NCBI RefSeq assembly: GCF_036588685.1 | Contig: NC_086375.1 | Location: 50,600,955-50,664,954 of the forward strand | DNA from: Mytilus trossulus | Lineage: Eukaryota > Mollusca > Bivalvia > Mytilida > Mytilidae | Direction of reading: 5' to 3' | DNA: 64,000 nt | Part shown: positions 1-9,597 of the stretch, one piece after another | Numbering within the stretch: position 1 is the first letter of the stretch | Layout of the letters: each line of letters opens with the position of its first letter | The notes under the pieces: generated by a model | Database searches by the model: none | What the model saw: the letters and a program-made list of their open reading frames with translations, nothing else | What the model was told of the DNA's origin: nothing | Position numbers and translations under genes: made by a program

Positions 1-1110
1 ATTTCCTATTGTTAATTATCCATTTTTAGATGGTGACGTTCCCTTGTCACCATCTTATGGTGTTTATTTATCTCAACTTGTACGATTCGCTCGTGTATGT
101 AACAAGGTATTAGATTTTAGCGAGAGAAATTTATGCATTACTGAAAAATTATTACACCAGGGTTTTCGATATCACAAACTGGTCAAAACATTTACTAAAT
201 TTTATCACCGGTATAAGGAAATAATTCGTAAATATAACTCAACATGCAGACATCTTATACGTTCAGGTATTTCACATCCAATTGTTTATGGAAATATTCT
301 TTATAAAGCACAAAAATGTCAGAAACTAACAAAACCTTTAAATAGACTTATTAGAAGGGGACATAGTTACGATACTGTTGTCAGATCATTAAAGATTGCA
401 TAGTTTGGCTTTAATATTGATTCACTGATAGGACCTTTGCATCGGAACTAAACACATTTATTTCTAAAAAAAACAGTTGTTGGCATGACACGTGTTATGT
501 TCTTCTCATATATTTTATGATAGTATGATACTAAACCCCTTACCGGATGGATTGTGCCTGATATTCATATGATGAAGACATAATCTTTCAATCTTTAATT
601 GAGGTCTGGAGCTGGCATGTCAGTTAACTGCTAGTAGTCTGTTGTTATTGATGTATTATTGTCATTTTATTTATTTTCTTTTGTTACATCTTTTGACATC
701 GGACTCGAACTTCTCTTGAACTGAATTTTAATGTGCGTTTTGTTATTCTTTTACTTTTCTACATTGGCTAGAGGTAAAGGGGGAAGGTTGAGATCTCATA
801 AACATGTTAACCCCGCCGCAATTTTGCGCCTGTACCAAGTCAGGAGCCTCTGGCCTTTGTTAGTCTTGTATGATTTAAATTTTAGTTTCTTGTGTATAAT
901 TCGGAGTTTAGTATGACGTCCATTATCACTGTACTATTATGCATATTTTAGGGGCCAGCTGAAGGACACCTACGGGTGCGGGAATTCTCGCTACATTGAA
1001 GACCCATTGGTTGCTTTCGGCTGTTGTCTGCTCTATGGTCGGGTGGTTGTCGCTTTGACATATTCACCATTTCCTTTCTCAATTTGATTACAGACTTTTT
1101 TCAAAGACAT
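1..1110 (+). mobile_element. 3' part of a reverse-transcriptase retroelement (copy 1)
   Basis: This segment holds the end of a reverse-transcriptase ORF followed by about 700 bases of non-coding tail. Most of it aligns by eye with 28523-29640, which shares the coding end and the tail. The 5' part lies outside the window. The tail ends near the phrase ctttctcaatttgat and is followed by unrelated repeat sequence. The family is abundant in marine invertebrates; whether it belongs to the Penelope-like or a non-LTR clade cannot be settled from this fragment. Confidence 0.75.
44..403 (+). pseudogene. C-terminal fragment of retroelement reverse transcriptase
   Basis: About 119 open codons containing SYGVYLSQLVRFARVCNK, then a basic region with GFRYHKLVKTFTKFYHRYKE. 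This is the region just after the RT domain in an invertebrate retroelement family whose complete members carry GTNCAP and YLDD motifs upstream, both visible in the second copy near 28200-28345. The frame is open back to the left edge, so the true start lies outside. No enzymatic motif remains here, so this piece alone is not functional. Confidence 0.7.
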
Positions 1111-1229
1111 AAAGTAAGAAAAATAAACTCTCTTTTAGTTATAGTTTGTTTTGTTTTGAAGCAATATAAGCCATCATCGAAACTTGGAAATACATTGAAC
1201 AGTTTTTATCTATTAATCATGCTTTTCTT

Positions 1230-1745
1230 TGTCTAATATGTTCTGCTTTTTATTTGTATTGTAGTCCTGTAATATTTTGTTTTCATTTCAATGTTATATT
1301 TAACTGTGCCATTAAAGTGCGAGGTTTGGCATGCCTTAAAACCAGGTTTCAACCCACCACTTTTATTCCCCTTTAAAAGTGTCCTGTACCAAGTCAGGAA
1401 GATGGCCATTGTTATAATATTGTTCGTTTCTGTGTGTGTGTTGCATTTTAACGTTGAGTCGTTTCTGTTTTCTCTTATTTTTGAGATAAGACGTGGCACG
1501 GTACTTGTCTATCCCATATTCATGTATTCGGTTTTGATGTTATATTTGTTATTCTTGTGGTGTTTTGTCTGTTGCTTGGTCCGTTTCTGTGTGCTGTTGC
1601 GTTTCGGTGTTGTGTCGTTGTTCTCCTCTTATATTTAATGCGTTTCCCTCAGTTTTGGTTTGTTGCCCCGATTTTGTTTTTTGTCCATGGATTTATGAGA
1701 TTTGAACAGCGGTATACTACTGTTGCCTTTATTTAAATTATACAT
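1230..1745 (+). repeat. Dispersed repeat family with copies near 46.2 kb and 52.1 kb
   Basis: Begins near tttgtattgtagtcctg, passes through tgtcctgtaccaagtcagg, and ends with the phrase gaacagcggtatactactgt and cctttattta. Related copies in the same orientation are at 46250-46765 and 52075-52360. It keeps no long protein frame common to the copies. It is probably an untranslated part of a retroelement or a SINE-like unit. Confidence 0.65.
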
Positions 1746-2079
1746 GAATAATAATAAACGGTATCATTTTGATGCTAATCATCTTTGATAATTATTCCTT
1801 AGCATGGTTATATTTTGTTTGCCATGAAGTACATCAGAATGACATTTACGGCGCCATTGAAGAAAAGATTACCCTGTATTATTTGTAGCGTTTTATTTGA
1901 AAGGATACATATATGAGCATGTGCTTGTAAAAATAAAAATGAAATATTGACAGATGTGTCACTGCGTCACCAAGATAGTTAGCTTTAAGAAAGATGTGTG
2001 ATGAATAGATACCATATAAACTAAGTCTATAATTAAATAAAAAGTAAAATCACAAAAATACTGAACTTAGAGGAAAATC

Positions 2080-2240
2080 AATTCGGAAAGTCCATAATCA
2101 CATGGCAAAATCAAATAACAAAACGCATCAAAAACGAATGGACGAGAACTGTCATATTCCTGACTTGGTACAGGCATTTTCAAATGTAGAAAATGGTGGA
2201 TTAAACCTGGTTCTATAGCGCTAACCCTCTCACTTTAATG
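2080..2240 (-). repeat. Dispersed repeat, inverted copy at 49640-49860
   Basis: Contains gactttccgaattg-like and tgacttggtacaggcatttt phrases, then ggttctatagcgctaaccct. Nearly the same sequence appears in reverse complement at 49640-49860 (agggttagcgctatagaacc), about 47 kb away, with only scattered differences. It shares the 'accaagtcaggaat' core with the family at 1230-1745. Confidence 0.65.
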
Positions 2241-2349
2241 ACAGTCTCATCAAATTTCGTTTATTTACATTGATGCGTTAAACAAAATATTCAAAACATG
2301 GGTACATCAGTCATCATTCTTTAACAATTTATATTGTTGTACTTTTCAG

Positions 2350-2519
2350 TTAGACTTTTCAATATCAGACAAAATGCTGTCAAACGATTTAGAGCCATAG
2401 CTATAGTGATGGTGGTTGCTTCTGTTCTGTCTATTGGAAGCGGTATTGTACTTTTGATAGCAGCTGCAGGTGGAGGATGGCCATTGGTATCTGGAAGTCC
2501 AATTTTCTCAGGCCTGGTG
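2350..2519 (+). CDS. MS4A-like exon A (first transmembrane segment)
   Basis: Follows acceptor tacttttcag and ends before donor gtaagt. Encodes a basic stretch (NAVKRFR), a strongly hydrophobic segment and GGGWPLVSGSPIFSGLV. An alternative acceptor atatcag would start it at 2369. Its upstream partner exon was not found. Confidence 0.65.
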
Positions 2520-4941
2520 GTAAGTACTTACTACAAATTGTTTTTTGTAAATCAAATGCATCATCAGCAACATTACCAAGTGATGATATCGAGTGCAGGT
2601 GCGTGGGATTGTACTCCGACCAGTCAAATAAAACCCCTCCTCCTCTACCGCCTCCTGCTTGTCGTCGTCACCTTCGTCGTAAACCAACATCATTACCATC
2701 ATCATCCTCCTAAGCGATATTCAAACTGGTGTAATATAGGTTTGAAAATACTGTTTGAAATGAACCTAAAAGATTTATAGCAAATTTATCACTACATGAA
2801 AAACTTCTCAAACTAAATATAAGTTCAATGGTAGACCACTTACTGTTTGTCTTTTAAAAATATATTTCTGGGATACATGTACCTATGGCACGCGGTAGAC
2901 CTCTTAAATTTTTGCATCTACAAAATCAAGTGAAACGATTTCCTACGTAAATCAAATCCCATCTCCTATTTTTCAGTCAACTTAATTCATTTATACATTT
3001 GTAGTTAGGGAAACATTGTTTTTAAGTTTCTATTATATTGAGATCACCTCCGTTATTTTATCATTCTTACCCTCATTGCACTCTGGGTCGGGTCGGCACC
3101 ATACACACTTTTTGATTAATCACTATTACAGCGTATCATGACGTATTTAATAAAAAAAAAAATGAAGATGTGATATGGAAAGATTGCAAATGAGACGATA
3201 TTCGACCAGGGATTAAGATACGAAGGCATGTGATTTTTGCCACGGAACATTTAACAGAATCAATCACTCGATTATTTTTTTCAAATAAGTGCTCATGTTT
3301 AAATGCAATACAAGCTTTAATTATGTTTCAGGTGCTAGCAGGTGCTATCTGTGGCCTAGTGTTGGGTTGTACGAAGTCCGAATGGACTACTGAAGAGGAA
3401 CGATCTAAACAGAGATGTCTGGTATGTCTTAATGGATCTTCTTGTGAAGTAAACAATACAAATATTTGCAAATCGAAATAAGGATTTCATTTAAACAAAT
3501 AGTGAAATTTCAAAGAGGTTAACCATTTAACATATACAACGATTCAGTAAGGTTAAATTATTCAGTTTAATCAATCAACTAAAAACGCGAAGTAATTAGT
3601 CCTTGCATTTCAGTTACACTGTACATGTATGAACCAAACCAAATAGAGGTTTGGTTACCTTCATAAATTTTCGGTCATATTCACCAATAAATAACCCAGA
3701 TTTAATACATTAACTAAAACTGTTAATATATATCAAAGTAGTTGCAGCAGCGTATGAAAATAAAATCTTCTTGAACACGCATAGTTTCAAAGACAATAAT
3801 TCGTCCCATTAATAGAGCACACACTAATTTTGCATTGGTTCCAACTTTCATTTTGTATGGATCTTTTATATAACATATTATCCTTTACATGTTATTTTCA
3901 ATAGTCAGTTGTATAGCTCTTTCTTTTTTTTTGTCAAAAGTATTCATGGACTCCTTCAAATGATCCTGTTCAAGAGACCACCAACATCAAACAAACCAAA
4001 ACGATGTCATCAAAAGGCTACACAAATGCATTCATCGTTACACAATAAAAACAATGAGCCACCTAAATCCAAGAAAAAACCCACAGACTACTATGATAAT
4101 TGACTCAATTAAACGGGTGTTTTTCGACAATTAAATGATGCCAAACTTCACAAAATTAATTCCATTGAAATGTGACATTTCAATCTAATCCAACGATACA
4201 AATCTAATACATCTCAATATAACTATATCGTACAATGTACTAAATACAAAGTACTATAAAAATACTATTATACCAATATTTAAAAAAAACTTATACACAA
4301 GCAATGTACATAAGATCCAAATATATACTACTTTTGTTTCAGGTTGTTGTATTCCATTTATATATCACTTTTGTTCCAGGTTGTTGTATTTATCACATAA
4401 GATCCATTTATATATTACTTTTGTTCCAGGTTGTTGTATTTATCACATAAGATCCATTTATATATTACTTTTGTTCCAGGTTGTTGCATTCTATGCACTT
4501 GCCGTCAGTTCGTTTTCTCTCTGTGGAATAAGCATAGGTTATACAATAGCAGGGTTGGTCGCATGCAGTGGAGTGGACATGCAAACCTGCGGACATCATC
4601 ACAGGGCTGAAAACTACGCTAATGCAATCGGAATATTCTTTGGTGTGTTTCTACTTGTGACATCCATTATTGTTTGCGTTATGTTTTGTTACTACAAAAA
4701 AGCATTCAAGTTTTTTTTTTCGGCCAGTGACCGCCTAGAACAAATGCAATATCTTATAAGTCAACAACAGCAGCACATAACATCTCTCAGCCATTCTGTA
4801 GGTCAAAATTCGCAGATTGGACAGACCCCACCTACTGGATACGGTACATATACACCACCTGCTGGCCAGACCCCTGTCGGATATGGAACATATTCACCTA
4901 CTGCTCCTCCGCCACCGTATACTGAAAAACAAACTTTCTAA
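2350..4941 (+). CDS. Four-pass membrane protein, MS4A/CD20-like, C-terminal part (three exons)
   Basis: Exons 2350-2519, 3332-3421 and 4480-4941 (TAA at 4939-4941) join in one frame; both visible introns are phase 0 with GT-AG ends. The product is about 240 residues plus an unseen N-terminus. Hydrophobic segments start near AIAIVMVVASVL, SPIFSGLVVLAGAICGLVLG (across the first junction), FYALAVSSFSLCGISIGY and IGIFFGVFLLVTSIIVCVMF: a tetraspan layout. The WP..SG..IFSGL signature and the following RCL recall the MS4A family; claudin-like or other tetraspan families are alternatives. The tail is Pro/Tyr-rich, with two GYGTY blocks and a PPPPY element near the end, a possible WW-domain ligand. 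The first exon begins after an acceptor, so a 5' exon is missing and may lie beyond the retroelement to the left. Confidence 0.65.
3332..3421 (+). CDS. MS4A-like exon B
   Basis: Ninety bases, 30 codons, between ttatgtttcag and gtatgt. Completes the second hydrophobic segment (VLAGAICGLVLGC) and adds a charged loop TKSEWTTEEERSKQRCL. Confidence 0.65.
4330..4500 (+). repeat. Tandemly duplicated 3' splice-acceptor region
   Basis: The block made of a T-rich tract, ttccag and gttgttgyatt occurs four times, with exon-like starts at 4343, 4380, 4430 and 4480. The last three are spaced exactly 50 bases. Only 4480 stays open: starts at 4380 and 4430 reach TAA after six codons, and 4343 also ends in a stop. 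See findings. Confidence 0.85.
4480..4941 (+). CDS. MS4A-like last exon (segments 3 and 4, PY-motif tail)
   Basis: Follows acceptor ttgttccag, the last of four near-identical acceptors. Encodes two hydrophobic segments, an extracellular loop with two cysteines and three histidines (TCGHHH), then a Q/P/Y/G-rich tail ending PPPPYTEKQTF. Confidence 0.72.
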   Translation, partial: VVAFYALAVSSFSLCGISIGYTIAGLVACSGVDMQTCGHHHRAENYANAIGIFFGVFLLVTSIIVCVMFCYYKKAFKFFFSASDRLEQMQYLISQQQQHITSLSHSVGQNSQIGQTPPTGYGTYTPPAGQTPVGYGTYSPTAPPPPYTEKQTF

Positions 4942-5437
4942 TGAAGTAGTATTAAACAGCATTTTCGGGTTTTAATTCAGATATTCTCTAAAGAATTCAT
5001 CTATTTGTAAGGGTTGTTTGTATTTAACTAATACAACTCTTAGGCCGTGTTCACATTGACCTAAATTCGGTGTTGTGTTAGTGTCGCTCACACGTAAACT
5101 AAACACAATTGCGTTCCCATTGATAAAACTCAATGTTTACATGTAGTTTAAATCATGTTTTATCTACACACAGTCGATAGTCAATGTAGGCCTTGTGTAG
5201 GTTAAGTGTACACAAAACTAGGCATTTAGGACATAAGTTTTACCGTGTATATATTTAAGGAGGAAACTATTTTTGAGTAAAATTAATATTTTTTGATAAT
5301 TATAAGTATAGTTCAATACAGAACTTGATGTCTTAATTTTACAGTTTTTTTGGTTAAAAAAAATAAACGTACTTTATTAACCCCTGATCAAGACAGCATC
5401 ATTGCCGAACCCATAAAACAGCAACCAATTGATTTTC

Positions 5438-5454
5438 GGGGGGGGGGGGGGGGG
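5438..5454 (+). repeat. G17 homopolymer
   Basis: Seventeen consecutive G inside the inverted-repeat element, with a matching C18 run at 5673-5690. Such runs can form G-quadruplex or hairpin structures and are also prone to assembly length errors. Confidence 0.9.
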
Positions 5455-5672
5455 TATTATAGTTGAGTATAAAATATAAAGGCAAGGAAGTGGTGGTGCT
5501 GAGCTCTGGATTTTGTTTTGGAAACAAAAAATGTTTCCAGTTTTTGGCCCTGAAAAAAAATGTGTTTGTTTCACCCTCAGCTGCCACTATATATAATGCT
5601 AAAATTGATTTCGGCATGTTACCAAAATTTGTCCTGAAAAAAATCAATAGCCCACGCCCCCTACCCTCCCTA

Positions 5673-5690
5673 CCCCCCCCCCCCCCCCCC
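5673..5690 (+). repeat. C18 homopolymer
   Basis: Eighteen consecutive C, complementary to the G17 run 218 bases upstream. The pair could fold as a long-loop hairpin. Confidence 0.9.
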
Positions 5691-6594
5691 GCTCCCCATC
5701 TCCAAAAAAATGAGGTAAATAGTTGCTGCCTAATTCATTTTGAAAAGGTCTTCCCGAATCGGCTAGACGTACACATAAATTTTCGCCACTGGTCTTTATA
5801 CTCAAACAACGATTCACGCATAAATGCATGACTAAAAAAGTGTGAGGTAAATGATACGTTTGTCTAGTATCTCAGATCCGTTAAATAACACTTAAAATAG
5901 ATAAAAAAACGTTACCCTATTCCTTTACCAATTAATTCTTGGAGAAGAAATACCATTTGAAACAAACAGAAAAGATAAAAATGTAGTGATCCCTAATATC
6001 CCAATACTTTTTTTCAGCTGTAAGCACGATGCTGCAGCTAACGTTTTCTAATGCGTAATCGAGACATCTCTAGTATATTCAAACTACTGCAAATTATAAA
6101 AATGGCTTTCATAAAGTAGCAACCACTTAACTTAAAAAAAGGGGGAGGGTTATTTTTTTTTATCTGAGTCAGAATTTTTTTTCGCGCAAATATTCCTTTT
6201 TTTCGATTCTGGTGATCAAATACATTTTTTCAATATTTAACACTATAATGTATGGCGAAACTCTTGATTCAGAATATTCTTTTTATCATCTGTATGACCA
6301 ATTTTTTTTATTATCAAATTGGTGATCGGAATATTTTAATCCCCCCACATCCCCCTTTTGAGTCAAATGGTTGTTTTCTTACCGCAAGAAAAATTGTCAA
6401 AAAATTTTGAATTCAGTTCTACGTAATGAACATTTAAATGACATATAGTTTACAAGTGGGAACAAATCTAATGTACAGGTAGCTAAACAAGGTGTATAGA
6501 TGTGAACAAATGTAATGTAAAACCAGTGTACACTACACTAAACTAATTGTAAACATGTTTACTTTACACGGCGTTTGGTGTGAACACGGCCTAA

Positions 6595-9407
6595 TTGTGA
6601 AAATTTTAAAACGCAACGGAGACGCTTTGATGTTATTTCTAGTACTTGAAAATTACATGATAATTAGATTTATTTTTAAATATTTTTGAAATTTCAAAAA
6701 TTCCTCCTGACAACCGATCAGACAAAAGTTTTAATTTGAATGTATGCAAAAAAATACATTTAATGATGTTCGATTGCTAGTAGATACAGTTGTCTTTTAA
6801 AATACAAGTGGCATATAGGGATCGAATTGATGCTATGTGGATACATTATTCGGTTCTGAATAGTTAAATTGGCAACGTGTCAACTTTACAATGGCTTCCA
6901 TTTATTACGATTGGAAAAAATGAATGGCGTTCTTGGGAGTTAGTTTTGGAAAAGTAACATGCCGACTGAACTAACAGCGTTTCAGTCAATACAATAGCCC
7001 ACAAAAGTTAAAGTAATATGTGGTTTTGTCGGCGAAAATCCATCAGAAGACATTTGGTGAACACTTTTGATTTGGATTTGAAAAATAGAAATTCCATCTT
7101 CAATTTGATAATTCTGAGAAAAAACTTCCCCAACATTAGAATCTTAATTAGCAATTTGTGTCTATGCAATTTGTAAATCAACTCAACCAAAGATACACAA
7201 GAACAATTTTAAACGTTCATTATGTGTATAACCTCGTAACCAAACGATTATAATTATTAGCAGTTTTGTTACTTTGTAAATAGTTACCTATGAAGCACTA
7301 GTATACTTTAAAGTCACATTAACGTGTACACATTTTTTCTTCAAATTTAATTTGTCAGCTATCTCATATTTGATCAATATATGATCATTTAAATCCTTTG
7401 TGTCTTTGTTTAAATACCCCCAAAACTTATACCAAATGTGCAATTTGATAGTTTAAATTTATGTATATCCGTAATGGCGGCAGTAAGTTTTTAACATATT
7501 ATTGTAATACGATGCAAAGCAGCACTATTTACTTTTGATGTATATTTATTAATATGAAATAGAAACAAACCGTTTACATTTTGCTCATTTTTATTTATAA
7601 TGGTTTGTTTGGATAATTTACGAAACATTGAAGAAGAAATAAAACCCGGCATATTTGAGACCAGCAGTACTTGACTATTTTCATTTTGAAATATGTTTAT
7701 GCAAAACAATATCAATACAGACAAAAAAATATGTTTAAATTCATTGATGATAACAATATAAGCGACTACATAATATACTTAATTTTGTTAGACAATTTTA
7801 CTTATATTTCGATAAAGTCAGTTGTCATCAGTGTATCTTAATGTTGTTGAAAACCATTGAAATATAATAGTTTAACCACGAATCTATAATACTGTGAATT
7901 CTAATAAAATTTGTAAGAGTAATCTCTTTTGAAATTGCACGACATAACGCCAGGTAGATTTTCAGAATTCCATAATAAGGGGTATGCAGTGTTTGTGTGG
8001 TATTTATCTCTCACTCTCTCTTTCTTTTGTTTACAATTTATCATTGTTTGTCAATAAATAAGCAATATCTCAAGTCGTAAGTTTGTGTATTGATTTACGA
8101 GAAGTCTCGTAGGCTGCGTTGTTTATGTAGTTGAACTGTTCTAGCACTAGCCAATCAACACTTTAGTTTGGAGAACGATTCCCGAATGAGGCAAGTGCAA
8201 TCGACTCCAATCTTAATTGACTAGAATTGTCAGTTTTCCAATCATATTATTAGAGGACGTCATTGTAATGCTATTAAGAACATAAAGTTTTATTGTCAAT
8301 GAAACAAATGTCCATAAGAGTAAAAATGGCGGGGTGTAACAACTTTTGAAAAAATACGACCTTCAATGAACATAACCAACAATGTATAATAGCATATAAC
8401 CTGCATCTAAAGCACAACATTGTGCAATACAAAATAAAGGAGATATCACAGGGGCATGATTACCAATGAAACAACATTCCACAAGAGACCAAATGATACA
8501 TAAATTAATAGATATAAGTCACATTACGGCCTTCAATAATGTGTAAAACCCATATCACCTTGTAAGCTATTACAAAAGGCCTCGAAATGACTAATGTAAA
8601 ACAATTGAAACTGAAAAAAAAAAATAACGAACTGATTTATGTAAAAAATAATGAAAGCGAAAAATATGATATACAGCAACAAACGTCAACCATAGAGTTA
8701 CAGGCTTCTATTAAACTTGGGACAGATTCAGAATGTGGCGGGTTATAACTAATTCTGTAGTTAAAACAGAGTGGACATGCCAGTGTACTTTCACATCCTC
8801 ACAACAAAAAGATTCTAAGTACACATCTGAAAGTACGCACAGTTGCTGACAGCTAGTTCAAAGCCGATGTCAACTAATAAAAACAGTTATGCATCTAAAA
8901 CTTAATTATCAATCAGTTGTATTCCTGCATCCAATGGATTTAGTTTAAGGACACCATTCACAGTCAGAAAAAAAACACGCTCTTGTGCAATGCCAAGATA
9001 AGCTATTCGCTGCTTTAACTTTTCATTGTATTTTAATTGTTTGGTACTCTTTCTGGCAAAATATGTAGTCAACCTTTGTTTATAGCAGGCTTTATAAAGA
9101 GGAAAAAACCAACACCAACAATGTACTTGTCATTTTGTTCCTTCGTCAATGATTATAGAGTTAAAATCAGTTCAGCTAACGATGTATTTTGACATTTTAG
9201 TAAATAGTGAAAACCTTGAAGAATGTATTATCACATAGAATTTCCCGGCCTTAATTTAAAAGTTTCATAATATCTGAAAATATAAATTTCAAAGAATACG
9301 AACGGTATTTTGTTCAAAATAAATGTTTTTTTATAATAAGATGTAAACTAAACACATGCATATTAGGAGTGAACAAATAACAAATCAATACATATTTTTA
9401 ATTATAG
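6595..9407. other. Intergenic region without a recognised gene
   Basis: AT-rich, with only short open frames that show no coding character. A decayed copy of the mussel-type repeat lies at about 8440-8610. The missing first exon or exons of the Pro/Gly/Tyr-rich gene should lie here or further left; none could be chosen with confidence. Confidence 0.5.
8440..8610 (+). repeat. Diverged copy of the short dispersed repeat seen at 19.7, 41.5 and 58.0 kb
   Basis: Shows the series gattaccaatgaaacaac, cattccacaagagacca, cattacggccttcaataatg and aatgtaaaacaattgaaa, each matching the better-preserved copies with several changes. Confidence 0.6.
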
Positions 9408-9597
9408 CAACCACCACCCTATGGCCAACCTCCTGGTGAACATGGTCCGCCACCTGCAGGACCATATCCACCTCCACCTGGACATCCACCCGGTGGATAT
9501 GGTCCACCACCACCAGGAGGATACGGTCCACCACAAGGGGGATATGGACCTCCTCCTCCAGGATATGGACATCCAGGACCCGGATATGGATATGGAG
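9408..9597 (+). CDS. P/G/Y-rich gene exon A
   Basis: After acceptor attatag; donor gtaggt at 9598. Sixty-three codons, almost entirely P, G, Y, H and Q, beginning with a PPPY motif. Confidence 0.7.

Larger units (their letters stand above)
5040..6594. mobile_element. Element with 16-bp terminal inverted repeats
   Basis: The left end ttaggccgtgttcaca (5040-5055) is a perfect inverted match of the right end tgtgaacacggcctaa (6579-6594). Just inside both ends there are related AAACATG/TTTACA-rich sequences. No transposase frame is visible, so it looks non-autonomous or decayed. Target-site duplications could not be identified. It lies just after the MS4A-like stop codon and contains an AATAAA at about 5362, which might serve that gene. 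Confidence 0.6.

Noticed and set aside
2477-2713. Open frames on both strands overlapping the MS4A-like exon A and its intron
   Set aside because: They run through a clear GTAAGT donor and consist of simple proline- or methionine-rich sequence; they are shadows of the exon and intron.
5377-5831. Frames around the poly-G and poly-C runs
   Set aside because: Runs of Pro or Gly come from the homopolymers; the frames lie inside a decayed mobile element.
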